A stretch of DNA of 64,000 nucleotides from Archangium lipolyticum. Lineage in GTDB: Bacteria; Myxococcota; Myxococcia; Myxococcales; Myxococcaceae. Of the stretch, positions 38,301 through 47,621 are shown piece after piece. How positions within the stretch are numbered: position 1 is the first letter of the stretch; each line of letters starts with the position of its first letter. The translations under genes were made by a program, and so were the position numbers. The stretch is from assembly GCF_024623785.1 (NCBI RefSeq), contig NZ_JANKBZ010000001.1, positions 372,001 through 436,000 of the forward strand, written 5' to 3'. A model generated the notes under the pieces. It had not been told where the DNA came from. It saw only the letters and a program-made list of their open reading frames with translations, and ran no database searches.

Positions 38301-39217
38301 CCGACAACCTCTACCCAGGGCAATGCCAGACGCTGACCATCCCCATCCAGGCCTCGGTGCCGATGGATGGCGCGTACTACCTGGGCGCGGCGGTGGACCC
38401 GATGAACAACCGTCCCGAGTTCATCGAGGACAACAACACCCGGGTGGACAGCCGCATCGGCATCGGCGAGAGGCCTGACTTCGTGGTGTCCACGGTGAAG
38501 GGCCCCGCGAGCGCGCGGAATGGCAACTCCATCAACGTCTCCGTGACGGTGTGCAACCAGGGCACGTATGAGTCCAGCACGGAGGTGGAGCTGTACCTGT
38601 CCTCCGATGCGATCATCAACCCGCGCACGCCCTACTCCCCGATCGGCGACAGGCCCGTGGGCGGCACGTGGACCCAGTCCATCGCGCCGGGCCAATGCCA
38701 GACGCTGTCCATTCCCGCCCAGGCCTCGGTGCCAATGGATGGCGCGTACTACCTGGGCGCGGCGGTGGACCCGATGAACAACCGCCTCGAGTTCATCGAG
38801 GACAACAACATCCGGGTGGGCAGCCGCATCGGCATCGGCGAGAGGCCGGACTTCGTGGTGTCCACGGTGGCGGCGCCCACGCGCCTCCGGCTGAGCCAGC
38901 AGTTCACGGCCTCGGTGAAGGTGTGCAACCAGGGCACGCAGGGGGCCAGCACGGTGGTGGAGCTGTACCTGTCCCCCGATGCGGTCATTACCCCGCGCAC
39001 GCCCTACGGTCCCTCCCCGGAGCAACCCCTGGGGACCGTCCCGAGCGCCTTCCTCAACCCGGGCCAATGCCAGACGCTGTCGCTGGGGGTCCAGGCCTCG
39101 GCCCCCTACACGGGAGCCTGGTACCTGGGCGCCGCGGCCGATCCGGACGACTCCCGGACCGAGTTCTTCGAGGACAACAACACCCGGGCCAGCGCGGTCA
39201 TCTCCATCACGCCGTGA
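35378..39217 (+). CDS. lipoprotein with ten tandem CARDB-type repeats
   Basis: A 1279-aa protein. The ATG is 6 nt after GAGGGGG, with a signal peptide and lipobox (LMATAC). After a 40-residue lead it is ten tandem copies of a domain of about 124 residues. Each copy starts PDFVVxxVxxPxS, contains SVTVCNQGT, TEVELYLSSD and LxPGQCQTLSI, and ends DNNxRVxxRIGIG. The domain fits the CARDB/cell-adhesion fold. Two Cys per copy are invariant and may form a disulfide. It is predicted to be a long surface stalk or adhesin. Confidence 0.9.
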   Translation: MRRAARASAVIGALALMATACGKPGAQQDEARGVAGQALESGPDFVVTVVSGPASARLGQPIIASVTVCNQGTQPDSTEVELYLSSDAVITPPVPPAPSDDMPLGRVVTDYLQPGQCQTLSQEVHAMAPSHGAWYLGAVADPDNQRPETLEDNNNRVGNRIGIGDEADFVVKAVNGPASARSGQSFTASVTVCNQGTRPDSTDVELYLSSDTVITPQETPPPSGDLPLGRVSTGYLHPEQCQTLSLPGPISTPSNGVWYLGAVADPDSQRTELFEDNNTGVSGRIGIGDAADFVVTAVKGPASTRTWEPFTTSVTVCNQGTQTDYTEVELYLSSDAVITPPVPPTPSDDQPLGRVSTGDLYPGQCQTLSLETSTSSDGTWYLGAVADPDSQRTELFEDNNTRAGDRIGMGDKPDFVVTAVTAPPSARRWDSFTASVTVCNQGTRIDYTEVELYLSSDDILSPRTPSSPPGDRFVGGEYTGDLFPGQCRVLSIPVSASLPTDGTYYLGAVVDPMNNRPEFIEDNNTRVGSRIGIGDKPDFVVSAITAPPSTQPWGSFTTSVTVCNQGTQEASTEVELYLSSDASLSPRTPHSPPGDMPVGGDYTDYLVPGQCQTLSIPIQTSVPTDGVYYLGAVVDPMNNRLELIEDNNIRVGSRIGFGNKPDFVVSEVTGPTSTRRWDSFTASVTVCNQGTQESSTEVELYLSSDDILTPRTPYSPPVDRFVGGESTQYLFPGQCQVLSIPVSASLPTDGTYYLGAVVDPMDNRPEFFEDNNTRVGGRIGLGERPDFVVSEVTGPASSLPWDSFTASVTVCNQGTQESSTEVELYLSSDDILTPRTPYSPPVDMPVGGDHTDYLAPGECQTLFIPVSPWVPMEGPYYLGAVVDPMNNRPEFIEDNNTRVGSRIGIGERPDFVVSEVTGPTSALQGDSIDISVTVCNQGTYESSTEVELYLSPDDVITPRTPYWPSGDRPVGGMPTDNLYPGQCQTLTIPIQASVPMDGAYYLGAAVDPMNNRPEFIEDNNTRVDSRIGIGERPDFVVSTVKGPASARNGNSINVSVTVCNQGTYESSTEVELYLSSDAIINPRTPYSPIGDRPVGGTWTQSIAPGQCQTLSIPAQASVPMDGAYYLGAAVDPMNNRLEFIEDNNIRVGSRIGIGERPDFVVSTVAAPTRLRLSQQFTASVKVCNQGTQGASTVVELYLSPDAVITPRTPYGPSPEQPLGTVPSAFLNPGQCQTLSLGVQASAPYTGAWYLGAAADPDDSRTEFFEDNNTRASAVISITP
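35501..39217 (+). repeat. tandem array of ten 366-372-bp coding repeats
   Basis: The DNA repeats with a period of 372 bp in the later units (equivalent positions at 37261, 37633, 38005, 38377 and 38749) and slightly shorter in the first ones. Units 4-9 share long near-identical stretches, indicating recent duplication or gene conversion; units 1-3 and 10 are more diverged. Confidence 0.9.
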
Positions 39218-39230
39218 GCCTGTGATGAAG

Positions 39231-39258
39231 GGAGGGGCCCTCGGCCGGGGGCCCCTCC
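39231..39258. terminator. hairpin after the CARDB-repeat gene
   Basis: Perfect 10-bp arms (GGAGGGGCCC, GGGCCCCTCC) with an 8-nt loop, 13 bp after the stop. Likely terminator of the repeat-protein transcript. Confidence 0.65.
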
Positions 39259-39374
39259 ACCCCTCCCCCAGGGGTGCCATCTCCAGGGATGTCGGAGGTT
39301 GTACCTGAAGCAGGGGGACGGCGCGCCACGTGGTGTTGTTCAGCACGTGGCCAGCCATGTTAAGAGAGCCGGAC

Positions 39375-39680
39375 ATGAAGTCCGCCGAAGTGATCATCTT
39401 CGAAGGAGCGGATCCACGGGAGTTCTCGCGCGTGGATGCCGTCGCCAGGGAACCCGCCCTGGAGGGACTGGCCGACTACCCCGGCTTCGAGAGCATGTCC
39501 GTCTTCGAGGATCCCTCGCTCGGCACGATCCACCTCTTCATGGCGTTCGCGACGGAGCGTGATCGTTTGGGTGCCAACCAGGCGCTCGAGCAGCTCTCGC
39601 GCGTCCTGGCCCTCGCCACGGGAGCGAAGAAGGTGCGCCGGGTCGTCTGCAACGTCTTCAGGGCTCGCAAGCGCGTCTGA
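39375..39680 (+). CDS. small protein of unknown function
   Basis: A 101-aa protein starting MKSAEVIIFEGADPREF. It has alternating strand and helix character, a Val-rich first strand, an Arg/Lys-rich end (GAKKVRRVVCNVFRARKRV) and no signal or membrane segment. I do not recognise it. The ribosome site is weak, and ATG 39330 or 39357 upstream are alternatives. It is convergent with the cation efflux gene. Confidence 0.5.
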   Translation: MKSAEVIIFEGADPREFSRVDAVAREPALEGLADYPGFESMSVFEDPSLGTIHLFMAFATERDRLGANQALEQLSRVLALATGAKKVRRVVCNVFRARKRV

Positions 39681-39723
39681 TGAGCTCGCATCGCGAGGAG
39701 ACGCGGATTCCTGAGAGACGGCT

Positions 39724-40734
39724 TCAGTGAACCTCGCCCAGATGGGCGAAGGACTCACTCTCGATCTGGATGGTGATGTGATCGATCCCGAACCGCTCGA
39801 AGAGCGCGTGCTTCACCGCGGTGAGGATCTCATCGTTGTTGCACACCATCGGATCCGCCACCACCAGGTGCGCCGAGAGCGCGTAGATGCCACTGGCGAT
39901 GGTCCACGCATGCAGGTCGTGCACGTCGCGCACCCCCTGCACCTTGAGCAGCAGCTCCTTCACCACCGACATGTCCACGTGCGCGGGCACCGCCTCGAGC
40001 AGCACGTCCACCGCGTCGCGCACCAGCCGCAATGAGCCCACCACGATCACCACCGAGATGAGCACGGAGATGAGCGGGTCCACCACGTACCAGCCCGTCA
40101 GCCACATCACCCCGGCGCCCACCAGCACGCCCACGCTGGAGAGCGCATCACCCAGCACGTGCAGGAAGGCCCCGCGCACGTTCATCGAGTGCGTGTTGTG
40201 CAGGAAGGCCAGCGCCCCCAGGTTGGACAACAGGCCGATCAGCGCCACCACCGCCATGGGCCCCAGCCGCACCTCGGCCGGCGAGCGGAAGCGCTCCCAG
40301 GCCTCCACCAGGATGACGACGGTGATCCCCAACAGCAGCACGCCGTTGAGCAGCGCGCTGAGGATCTCCATCCGGTAGTACCCGTACGTCTTCTTCTGAT
40401 CCGCCGGCTTGCTCGAGAACCACAGCGCCAGCAGGCTCAGCCCCAGCGCGCTGATGTCCGTGAACATATGGCCCGCATCGGACATGAGGGCCAGGGAGTT
40501 GGTGATGTAGCCGCCCACCGCCTCGGCCACCGCGATGGTGCCCGTCAGCGCCAGGGCGAAGAGCAGCCGGTTGCGATCCTTCCTCCGCTCCTCCGTCCTG
40601 GAAGGCGGCAGACGTTTCGCGGGTTTGCCATGTCCATGCCCCCCGTGCGCTTCGTCGTGCGCGTGGTCATGGTCATGGTCATGCCCGCCATGGGTGTGAG
40701 GAGAGGTAGTCACGAGCGGGTGGTGTGCGAACAC
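39724..40734 (-). CDS. cation diffusion facilitator (zinc/cadmium/cobalt efflux)
   Basis: A 336-aa CDF transporter of the CzcD/ZitB group that exports divalent metal in exchange for protons. A His/Asp-rich N-terminal tail (THGGHDHDHDHAHDEAHGGHGHG) precedes six hydrophobic helices. Transport-site motifs are present in helix 2 (SDAGHMFTD) and helix 5 (HVLGDALSS). The C-terminal cytoplasmic domain (VHDLHAWTIASG) is of the usual metal-sensing type. It is divergent from the sigma-54 activator with 93 bp between starts. Confidence 0.94.
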   Translation of the reverse strand: MFAHHPLVTTSPHTHGGHDHDHDHAHDEAHGGHGHGKPAKRLPPSRTEERRKDRNRLLFALALTGTIAVAEAVGGYITNSLALMSDAGHMFTDISALGLSLLALWFSSKPADQKKTYGYYRMEILSALLNGVLLLGITVVILVEAWERFRSPAEVRLGPMAVVALIGLLSNLGALAFLHNTHSMNVRGAFLHVLGDALSSVGVLVGAGVMWLTGWYVVDPLISVLISVVIVVGSLRLVRDAVDVLLEAVPAHVDMSVVKELLLKVQGVRDVHDLHAWTIASGIYALSAHLVVADPMVCNNDEILTAVKHALFERFGIDHITIQIESESFAHLGEVH

Positions 40735-40827
40735 TCCTCCACGGAGAAACGCCGAGCAGCTAGAGTCCAGATACCTCAGTATGTTTCAAGGTTCACCCCC
40801 CCGTTGAACATCCCCAGGGCCCGGCAG

Positions 40828-42411
<1,584 letters not shown>

Positions 42412-42415
42412 GCCC

Positions 42416-43354
42416 ATGAGCCATTACTTCCGGCAGGACTACCTCACCGTGCCCGATGGGGCCTCGCTGTACTACCGGGTGCAGGGCGAGGGCGAGCCGG
42501 GAATGGTGCTGTGCGACGGCCTGGGGTGTGATGGCTTCGTCTGGAAGTACCTGGCGCCCTACCTGGAGCAGCGCTACCGCGTCCTGCGCTGGCACTACCG
42601 GGGCCACGGCCGCTCGGGCCTGCCCCGCCAGCGCGAGCGCATCGGCATGCTCTACACCTGTGATGATCTCAACCGGGTGATGGATGCCGCGGGCATCGAC
42701 CAGGCCGTCCTCTTCGCCCACTCCATGGGCGTGCAGGTGGCGCTCGAGTTCCACCGGCGCTACGCCGAGCGCGTGCGCGGGCTCGTCCTCCTCTGCGGCA
42801 GCTACGGCACCCCGCTGGACACCTTCCACGACGGCAACTGGCTCAAGCGGCTCTTCCCCCTCATCCGCCTCACCGTGGAGAGCTTCCCCCAGCCCGTGGC
42901 CCGGATGACCCGCGCCCTGCTCAGCACCGAGCTGGCCATGCAGGTGGCCCTCTCCGTGGAGCTCAACCGATCCCTGCTCGCCAGGAGCGACCTCGTCCCC
43001 TACTTCACCCACCTGGCCAACATGGACCCGGTGGTCTTCGTCCGCACCCTGGAGTCCGCCTCCCACCACAGCGCGTGGGATCACCTGCCCCACGTGGACG
43101 TGCCCACCCTCATCATCGCGGGTGAGCGGGACAAGTTCACCCCGGCCTGGCTCTCGCGCCGGATGGCCGCCCACATCCCCGACGCCGAGTTCATGATGGT
43201 GCCCCAGGGCACCCACGCCGCTCCCCTGGAGCACAAGGAGCTGGTGGAGCTCCGGGTGGAGCGCTTCCTGCGCGAGCACCTGCCCGCGGCCCCTCCGGCT
43301 CCGCTCGGAACGGAAAAGCCGGGCCTGGATGTCGCCTCTCTGCCTACCCGGTAG
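42416..43354 (+). CDS. alpha/beta hydrolase
   Basis: A 312-aa alpha/beta-hydrolase-fold protein. The nucleophile elbow is AHSMGVQ (Ser about 103), the acid is in AGERDKFTP and the His in PQGTHAAPLEH. The oxyanion region is LCDGLGCDGFVW. It resembles esterases and haloperoxidase-like hydrolases; the substrate is unknown. It lacks a signal peptide and is coupled to the sigma-54 activator (4 bp), so the activator may control it or respond to its substrate. That link is inferred from spacing only. Confidence 0.88.
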   Translation: MSHYFRQDYLTVPDGASLYYRVQGEGEPGMVLCDGLGCDGFVWKYLAPYLEQRYRVLRWHYRGHGRSGLPRQRERIGMLYTCDDLNRVMDAAGIDQAVLFAHSMGVQVALEFHRRYAERVRGLVLLCGSYGTPLDTFHDGNWLKRLFPLIRLTVESFPQPVARMTRALLSTELAMQVALSVELNRSLLARSDLVPYFTHLANMDPVVFVRTLESASHHSAWDHLPHVDVPTLIIAGERDKFTPAWLSRRMAAHIPDAEFMMVPQGTHAAPLEHKELVELRVERFLREHLPAAPPAPLGTEKPGLDVASLPTR

Positions 43355-43549
43355 GCGGAGAAGTCAGGGGTGAGCGCCCCTGTCCGCGCGCCTTTCTTCC
43401 AGCCACGTTGCAGGTGGAAGACCCACGGCATATAAGCGCCCGCCCTCCGCGTTCCTGTGGGGTTCACACAGGGTCCCCTACGCGGGGCCTGGGCGCCTTC
43501 GCCCTTCACGATTTCCTCCGCCGGGAGTGCGCTCCGGCCCGCCTCGCTC

Positions 43550-45391
43550 ATGATTGCCCGAGAGAACATCCGCAACGTCGCCATCGTCGCCCACGTCGAC
43601 CACGGCAAGACCACCCTCGTCGACCACATGCTCCGCCAGGCGGGCATCTTCCGCAGCAACGAAGCCGTCACCGAACGGGTGATGGACTCCAACGACCTCG
43701 AGCGCGAGAAGGGCATCACCATTCTCGCGAAGAACACGGCCGTCACCTACAAGGGAAAGCAGATCAACATCATCGACACCCCGGGTCACGCGGACTTCGG
43801 TGGTGAGGTGGAGCGTGGTCTGCGCCTGGTGGATGGCGTCATCCTCCTGGTGGACGCGGCCGAGGGTCCCCTGCCCCAGACGCGCTTCGTGCTCAGCAAG
43901 GCGCTGGGCATGGGCCTGAAGACGGTGCTCGTCATCAACAAGATCGACCGCCAGGACGCCCGCCCCAAGGAGATCCTGGATCAGGTCTACTCGCTCTACA
44001 TCGACCTGGGAGCGGACGATCAGCAGCTCGAGTTCCCGGTCCTCTACACGATCGCCCGCCAGGGCCAGAGCTCGCCCTCGCTGGAGCAGCCGGGCAAGAG
44101 CCTGGAGCCGCTGTTCGAGGCGATCCTCTCGCACATCTCGCCCCCGCCGGCGCCGACCCAGGAGCCGCTGCAGCTGCTGGTGGCCAACCTGGACTACGAC
44201 GACTACGTGGGCCGCCTCGCGGTGGGCCGCGTGCAGGCCGGCCGCCTGACGCCGAACATGTCCGTGGCGGTGATGCGGGACGGCGGCAAGGTGGAGCAGG
44301 GCAAGATCGTCAAGCTGTACGGCTTCCAGGGCCTGAAGCGGACGGAGATCCAGGACGCGGGTCCGGGAGAGATCGTCTCCATCGCGGGCATCGAGGCCAT
44401 CTCCATCGGTGACACCATCGCCGACGTGGAGAAGCCGGTGGCCCTGCCGCGCATCACCGTGGACGAGCCCACGATGATGATGATCTTCAAGGTGAACGAC
44501 GGGCCGCTGGCGGGCAAGGAAGGCAAGTACGTCACCAGCCGCAACCTGCGCGAGCGCCTGTACCGCGAGGCCTACCGTAACGTGTCCATCCGAGTGGAGG
44601 ACACGGAGACGCCGGACGCGTTCCGCGTGGTGGGCCGTGGCGAGCTCCAGCTGGCGGTCATCATCGAGACGATGCGCCGCGAGGGCTACGAGCTGACGGC
44701 GTCGAACCCGGAGCCGGTGACGAAGACGATCGACGGCCAGGTGCACGAGCCGATGGAGCTGATCTTCTGCGACGTGCCCGAGGGCAGCGTGGGAGCGGTG
44801 ACGGAGCGGCTGGGGCCCCGCAAGGGCCGCATGACGGACATGGCGCAGCTGGGCGGTGGGCGTACGCGCCTGCAGTTCCGGATTCCGGCGCGTGGCCTCA
44901 TCGGGTTCCGCTCGGAGTTCCTCACCATCACGCGCGGTGAGGGCATCATGAGCAGCCAGTTCGACGGGTACGAGCCGTGGTTCGGCTACATCCCGAAGCG
45001 GGCCAACGGGGCGATCGTGTCCGACCGCCTGGGCGAGACGGTGCCCTACGCACTGTTCAGCATCCAGGAGCGTGGGCAGCTCTTCGTGGGAGCGGGCGTG
45101 ACGGTGTACGAGGGGATGATCATCGGCGAGCACGCGCACCCCTCGGAGCTGAACGTGAACGCCTGCCGCGAGAAGAAGCTGACGAACATCCGCGCGGCGG
45201 GCCGTGACGAGAACGTCATCCTGACGCCGCCGCGCGAGATGGGGCTGGAGAAGGCGCTGGAGTGGATCGCGGACGACGAGCTGGTGGAGGTGACGCCGAA
45301 GTCGGTGCGCATGCGCAAGAAGGCGCTGAGCTCGGGCGAGCGTTACCGTGCGGATCGTGACCGCAAGCGCGAGGAGCGCGGCGAGGCATGA
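43550..45391 (+). CDS. typA: ribosome-associated GTPase TypA/BipA
   Basis: A 613-aa translational GTPase related to EF-G and LepA, acting on the ribosome in 50S assembly and stress responses. G1 is AHVDHGKTT, the switch region GITI, G3 DTPGHADF and G4 NKIDR. The TypA-specific C-terminal domain is intact (GRGELQLAVIIETMRREGYE; NIRAAGRDENVILTPPREM). The start at ATG 43550 gives MIARENIRNVAIVAHVDHGK, matching the family; the longer frame from 43457 is upstream leader. Two palindromic repeats follow its stop. Confidence 0.97.
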   Translation: MIARENIRNVAIVAHVDHGKTTLVDHMLRQAGIFRSNEAVTERVMDSNDLEREKGITILAKNTAVTYKGKQINIIDTPGHADFGGEVERGLRLVDGVILLVDAAEGPLPQTRFVLSKALGMGLKTVLVINKIDRQDARPKEILDQVYSLYIDLGADDQQLEFPVLYTIARQGQSSPSLEQPGKSLEPLFEAILSHISPPPAPTQEPLQLLVANLDYDDYVGRLAVGRVQAGRLTPNMSVAVMRDGGKVEQGKIVKLYGFQGLKRTEIQDAGPGEIVSIAGIEAISIGDTIADVEKPVALPRITVDEPTMMMIFKVNDGPLAGKEGKYVTSRNLRERLYREAYRNVSIRVEDTETPDAFRVVGRGELQLAVIIETMRREGYELTASNPEPVTKTIDGQVHEPMELIFCDVPEGSVGAVTERLGPRKGRMTDMAQLGGGRTRLQFRIPARGLIGFRSEFLTITRGEGIMSSQFDGYEPWFGYIPKRANGAIVSDRLGETVPYALFSIQERGQLFVGAGVTVYEGMIIGEHAHPSELNVNACREKKLTNIRAAGRDENVILTPPREMGLEKALEWIADDELVEVTPKSVRMRKKALSSGERYRADRDRKREERGEA

Positions 45392-45396
45392 ACCAC

Positions 45397-45430
45397 CCCT
45401 CTCCCACCGGGAGAGGGCCGGGGTGAGGGT
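45397..45430. repeat. intergenic palindromic repeat, copy D
   Basis: Arms CCCTCTCCC (45397-45405) and GGGAGAGGG (45409-45417), 3-nt loop, followed by CCGGGGTGAGGGT. It lies 5 bp after the typA stop. Confidence 0.85.
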
Positions 45431-45455
45431 ACCGGGCCCACTCGGGTTCCGGTCT

Positions 45456-45490
45456 CCCTCTCCCTCTGGGAGAGGGCCGGGGTGAGGGTC
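45456..45490. repeat. intergenic palindromic repeat, copy E
   Basis: Arms CCCTCTCCC (45456-45464) and GGGAGAGGG (45468-45476), followed by the same CCGGGGTGAGGGT. A direct neighbour of copy D with a 59-bp period, forming a tandem pair between typA and the next gene. Confidence 0.85.
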
Positions 45491-45539
45491 TACGGGCCCC
45501 TACCCGCGGCCCTCTTGGCGTTTCAGGACAGGAGAAGAG

Positions 45540-45944
45540 ATGGAACTGACGCTCACCACGCCCGGGCTGCTCTTTCCAACGGTGTCGTTGCTCCTGCTCG
45601 CCTTCACCAACCGGTTCCTGGCGATCGCGGCGCTGATCCGGAACATGTACGCGCAATACAAAGCGAATCCGGATCCACTGCTGCTGCCGCAGATCGAGAA
45701 CCTGAAGATCCGGGTGCGGCTCATCCGAGACATGCAGTTCCTGGGGGTCTCCAGCCTTTTCCTCTGCGTGGTGTGCATGCTCCTGCTCTTCGCGGGGATG
45801 CAGCGAGCAGGAGAGTATGTCTTCGGCGGCAGCCTGCTGCTGATGCTCGCTTCACTGGCCCTCTCCATCTGGGAGATCCAGATCTCCATCCGGGCGCTAC
45901 AGATCCAGTTGGGGGACTTGCAGGAGGAGAAGCGGAGGAAGTGA
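45540..45944 (+). CDS. DUF2721-type small membrane protein
   Basis: A 134-aa protein with three hydrophobic helices (about 8-28, 68-88, 92-112). It has a conserved-looking helix between the first two (FLAIAALIRNMYAQYKANPD and LLPQIENLKIRVRLIRDMQFLG) and a Lys/Glu-rich cytoplasmic tail. This pattern matches DUF2721. Function unknown. It stands alone downstream of the tandem repeats. Confidence 0.8.
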   Translation: MELTLTTPGLLFPTVSLLLLAFTNRFLAIAALIRNMYAQYKANPDPLLLPQIENLKIRVRLIRDMQFLGVSSLFLCVVCMLLLFAGMQRAGEYVFGGSLLLMLASLALSIWEIQISIRALQIQLGDLQEEKRRK

Positions 45945-45962
45945 GGCGAGAGCCCATCGCTC

Positions 45963-47390
45963 TCAGCGCGCGGAGCCCCCATACCGCCGCAGGTTCTCCC
46001 GCCACAGCTCGGAGGTCCACCCATCGCGCTCCATGCGCTCGCGGCGCGCCAGGGGAATCTCCTCCCAACGAAGCCGCTGCTCCTGCTCGGGCAGGGGCCC
46101 GAAGAGCGTGCCGTTCTCCGTCGAGGCGACGTCCCGAGCGCGCTCGAGCCGCGCGCCCTGCATGCCGAAGCCCACTCCCAGCTTCACCTCCCCGTCCTCG
46201 CCCAGCTTCCGCCCGAAGCTCACGCCGCCTCCGAACGTGCCCTCCTTCTGGTTGAACTCGGAGTAAGCGCCGAAGCCGCCGCCCGCCGGCAGCTCCATGC
46301 GCACGCTGCCCTCCGAATCCGCGCTGATCCCCACCGACATCGGGTCCTTCTTCCCCAGCGACCCCGGCGCGTGCTCCAGCCCCACCGACCACTTGGGCTC
46401 GCCCGACTCCGAGAACTCGGTGCCCACCTTGACGACGCCCCTGGTCACCTCCGCGCCGCCCTTCGGGGCCCACTTCATCTGGCCATCCTGGGTCAGGGTC
46501 ATCTCCGCGCCGGCCTTGAAACCCACGCCCGCGAGCTCGGCCTTGAGCTCCACCTCGGCCTTGAACCAGAAGGAGCCCGGCCGCATCCGTCCAGTGAGAT
46601 CCGCCATGCGCCTGGAGACGGCCTCGTAGGCGACGTTGCGCATGTCGTTCCCGGGCACACGGCTCCAGCTCTCCCGGAAGCGCTCGGAGTCCGGGTGGGG
46701 ATGGACCAGGCCGTCACCGACCTTGAAGTGCTCCACGGGCTCACCGAGCGAACGAATCTCGAGCAGACTCTTCGCCCGCATGACCTGCTCGGCGTACCGC
46801 TTCACGTACGCTTCATGAGCGTCGTGATGGGTCCTCTTGGCCATCCGGTTCGACTCATGGACGAGCTCTCGAACGCACGCGGGCAGCCGCGCCTCGTTCC
46901 TGTAGATGGCGGGAACACCCGGCGGCTCGAGCGGAGCCGGGGGCGCCTTCCTTCCAGGCTCGCTCGTGATGTAGCCCTTGCGCTCGGCCTGGCCCAGGAA
47001 CTCCTTCCGCGCCTCCGGGCTCATGCGCTCCACGTACTTCGCGAGCAGCCCGTCCTTGTCCATCCGCTCCAGCATCCGGGCGTAGTCACCCGCGGGCAGC
47101 TTCTCCAGCTGCGCGTGCACCCCGCGCACGTCCGCGTCCGTGATGGCCCAGTCCTTCCAGTCCGTGTGCAGGCGGGTCCGGATGTCCGCGTACGCCGCCG
47201 TCGGCCCTTCCGCCCGGGGACGCGGCTGTTCCACCGGTCCTCGATACGTCTCGACCTGATTGCCCTGGACCGCACCGGCCGGGGTCTTCTGCGTCCCCGA
47301 TACCCGGGATGAAGCACCCTCGGACTCCGGGTGTGGGACCGTCAGGTCCGTGGCCAGCGGGTGGGACTCGCGCCGCGATACCGAGCTCAT
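45963..47390 (-). CDS. large unknown protein with beta-strand-rich C-terminal half
   Basis: A 475-aa protein starting at ATG 47390 behind GGAGGAAGA. I do not recognise it. Residues 1-75 are disordered (Ser/Pro/Arg). Residues 75-290 are helical and charged, with LPACVRELVHESNRMAKRTHHDAHEAYVKRYAEQ. From about 300 to 430 come alternating strands (KAEVELKAELAGVGFKAGAEMTL, GEVKLGVGFGMQGARLER) rich in Gly and Glu, like a beta-barrel or lectin-like sheet. There is no signal peptide, so a non-Sec or contact-dependent route, or a cytoplasmic role, would be needed. It is divergent from the 47622 gene. Confidence 0.65.
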   Translation of the reverse strand: MSSVSRRESHPLATDLTVPHPESEGASSRVSGTQKTPAGAVQGNQVETYRGPVEQPRPRAEGPTAAYADIRTRLHTDWKDWAITDADVRGVHAQLEKLPAGDYARMLERMDKDGLLAKYVERMSPEARKEFLGQAERKGYITSEPGRKAPPAPLEPPGVPAIYRNEARLPACVRELVHESNRMAKRTHHDAHEAYVKRYAEQVMRAKSLLEIRSLGEPVEHFKVGDGLVHPHPDSERFRESWSRVPGNDMRNVAYEAVSRRMADLTGRMRPGSFWFKAEVELKAELAGVGFKAGAEMTLTQDGQMKWAPKGGAEVTRGVVKVGTEFSESGEPKWSVGLEHAPGSLGKKDPMSVGISADSEGSVRMELPAGGGFGAYSEFNQKEGTFGGGVSFGRKLGEDGEVKLGVGFGMQGARLERARDVASTENGTLFGPLPEQEQRLRWEEIPLARRERMERDGWTSELWRENLRRYGGSAR

Positions 47391-47621
47391 TCTTCCTCCT
47401 CCGAGAGACATGCAGGCGCGAGCCCTGTGCAATGCCGGCTCCACCGCCTCTTCCCTCGGAGCGCACGGTGACCGCGCCCGCGTGCCCATCCTTCGAAGGG
47501 GATACCTGTCTCACCGGGTGGACAGACCCCCTACCCCGGATTCCGCGCGCCCAGAGCGCCAGGTGGACCCCCGGCATCTACCTCCCGGGTGTCGCACTCT
47601 GTTAGAACGTAAGGGGCCCCC

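Noticed and set aside
35501-39217. Regular 372-bp repeats considered as a CRISPR-like or satellite array
   Set aside because: The repeats are in one continuous reading frame with a signal peptide and encode protein domains; the unit is far too long for CRISPR.
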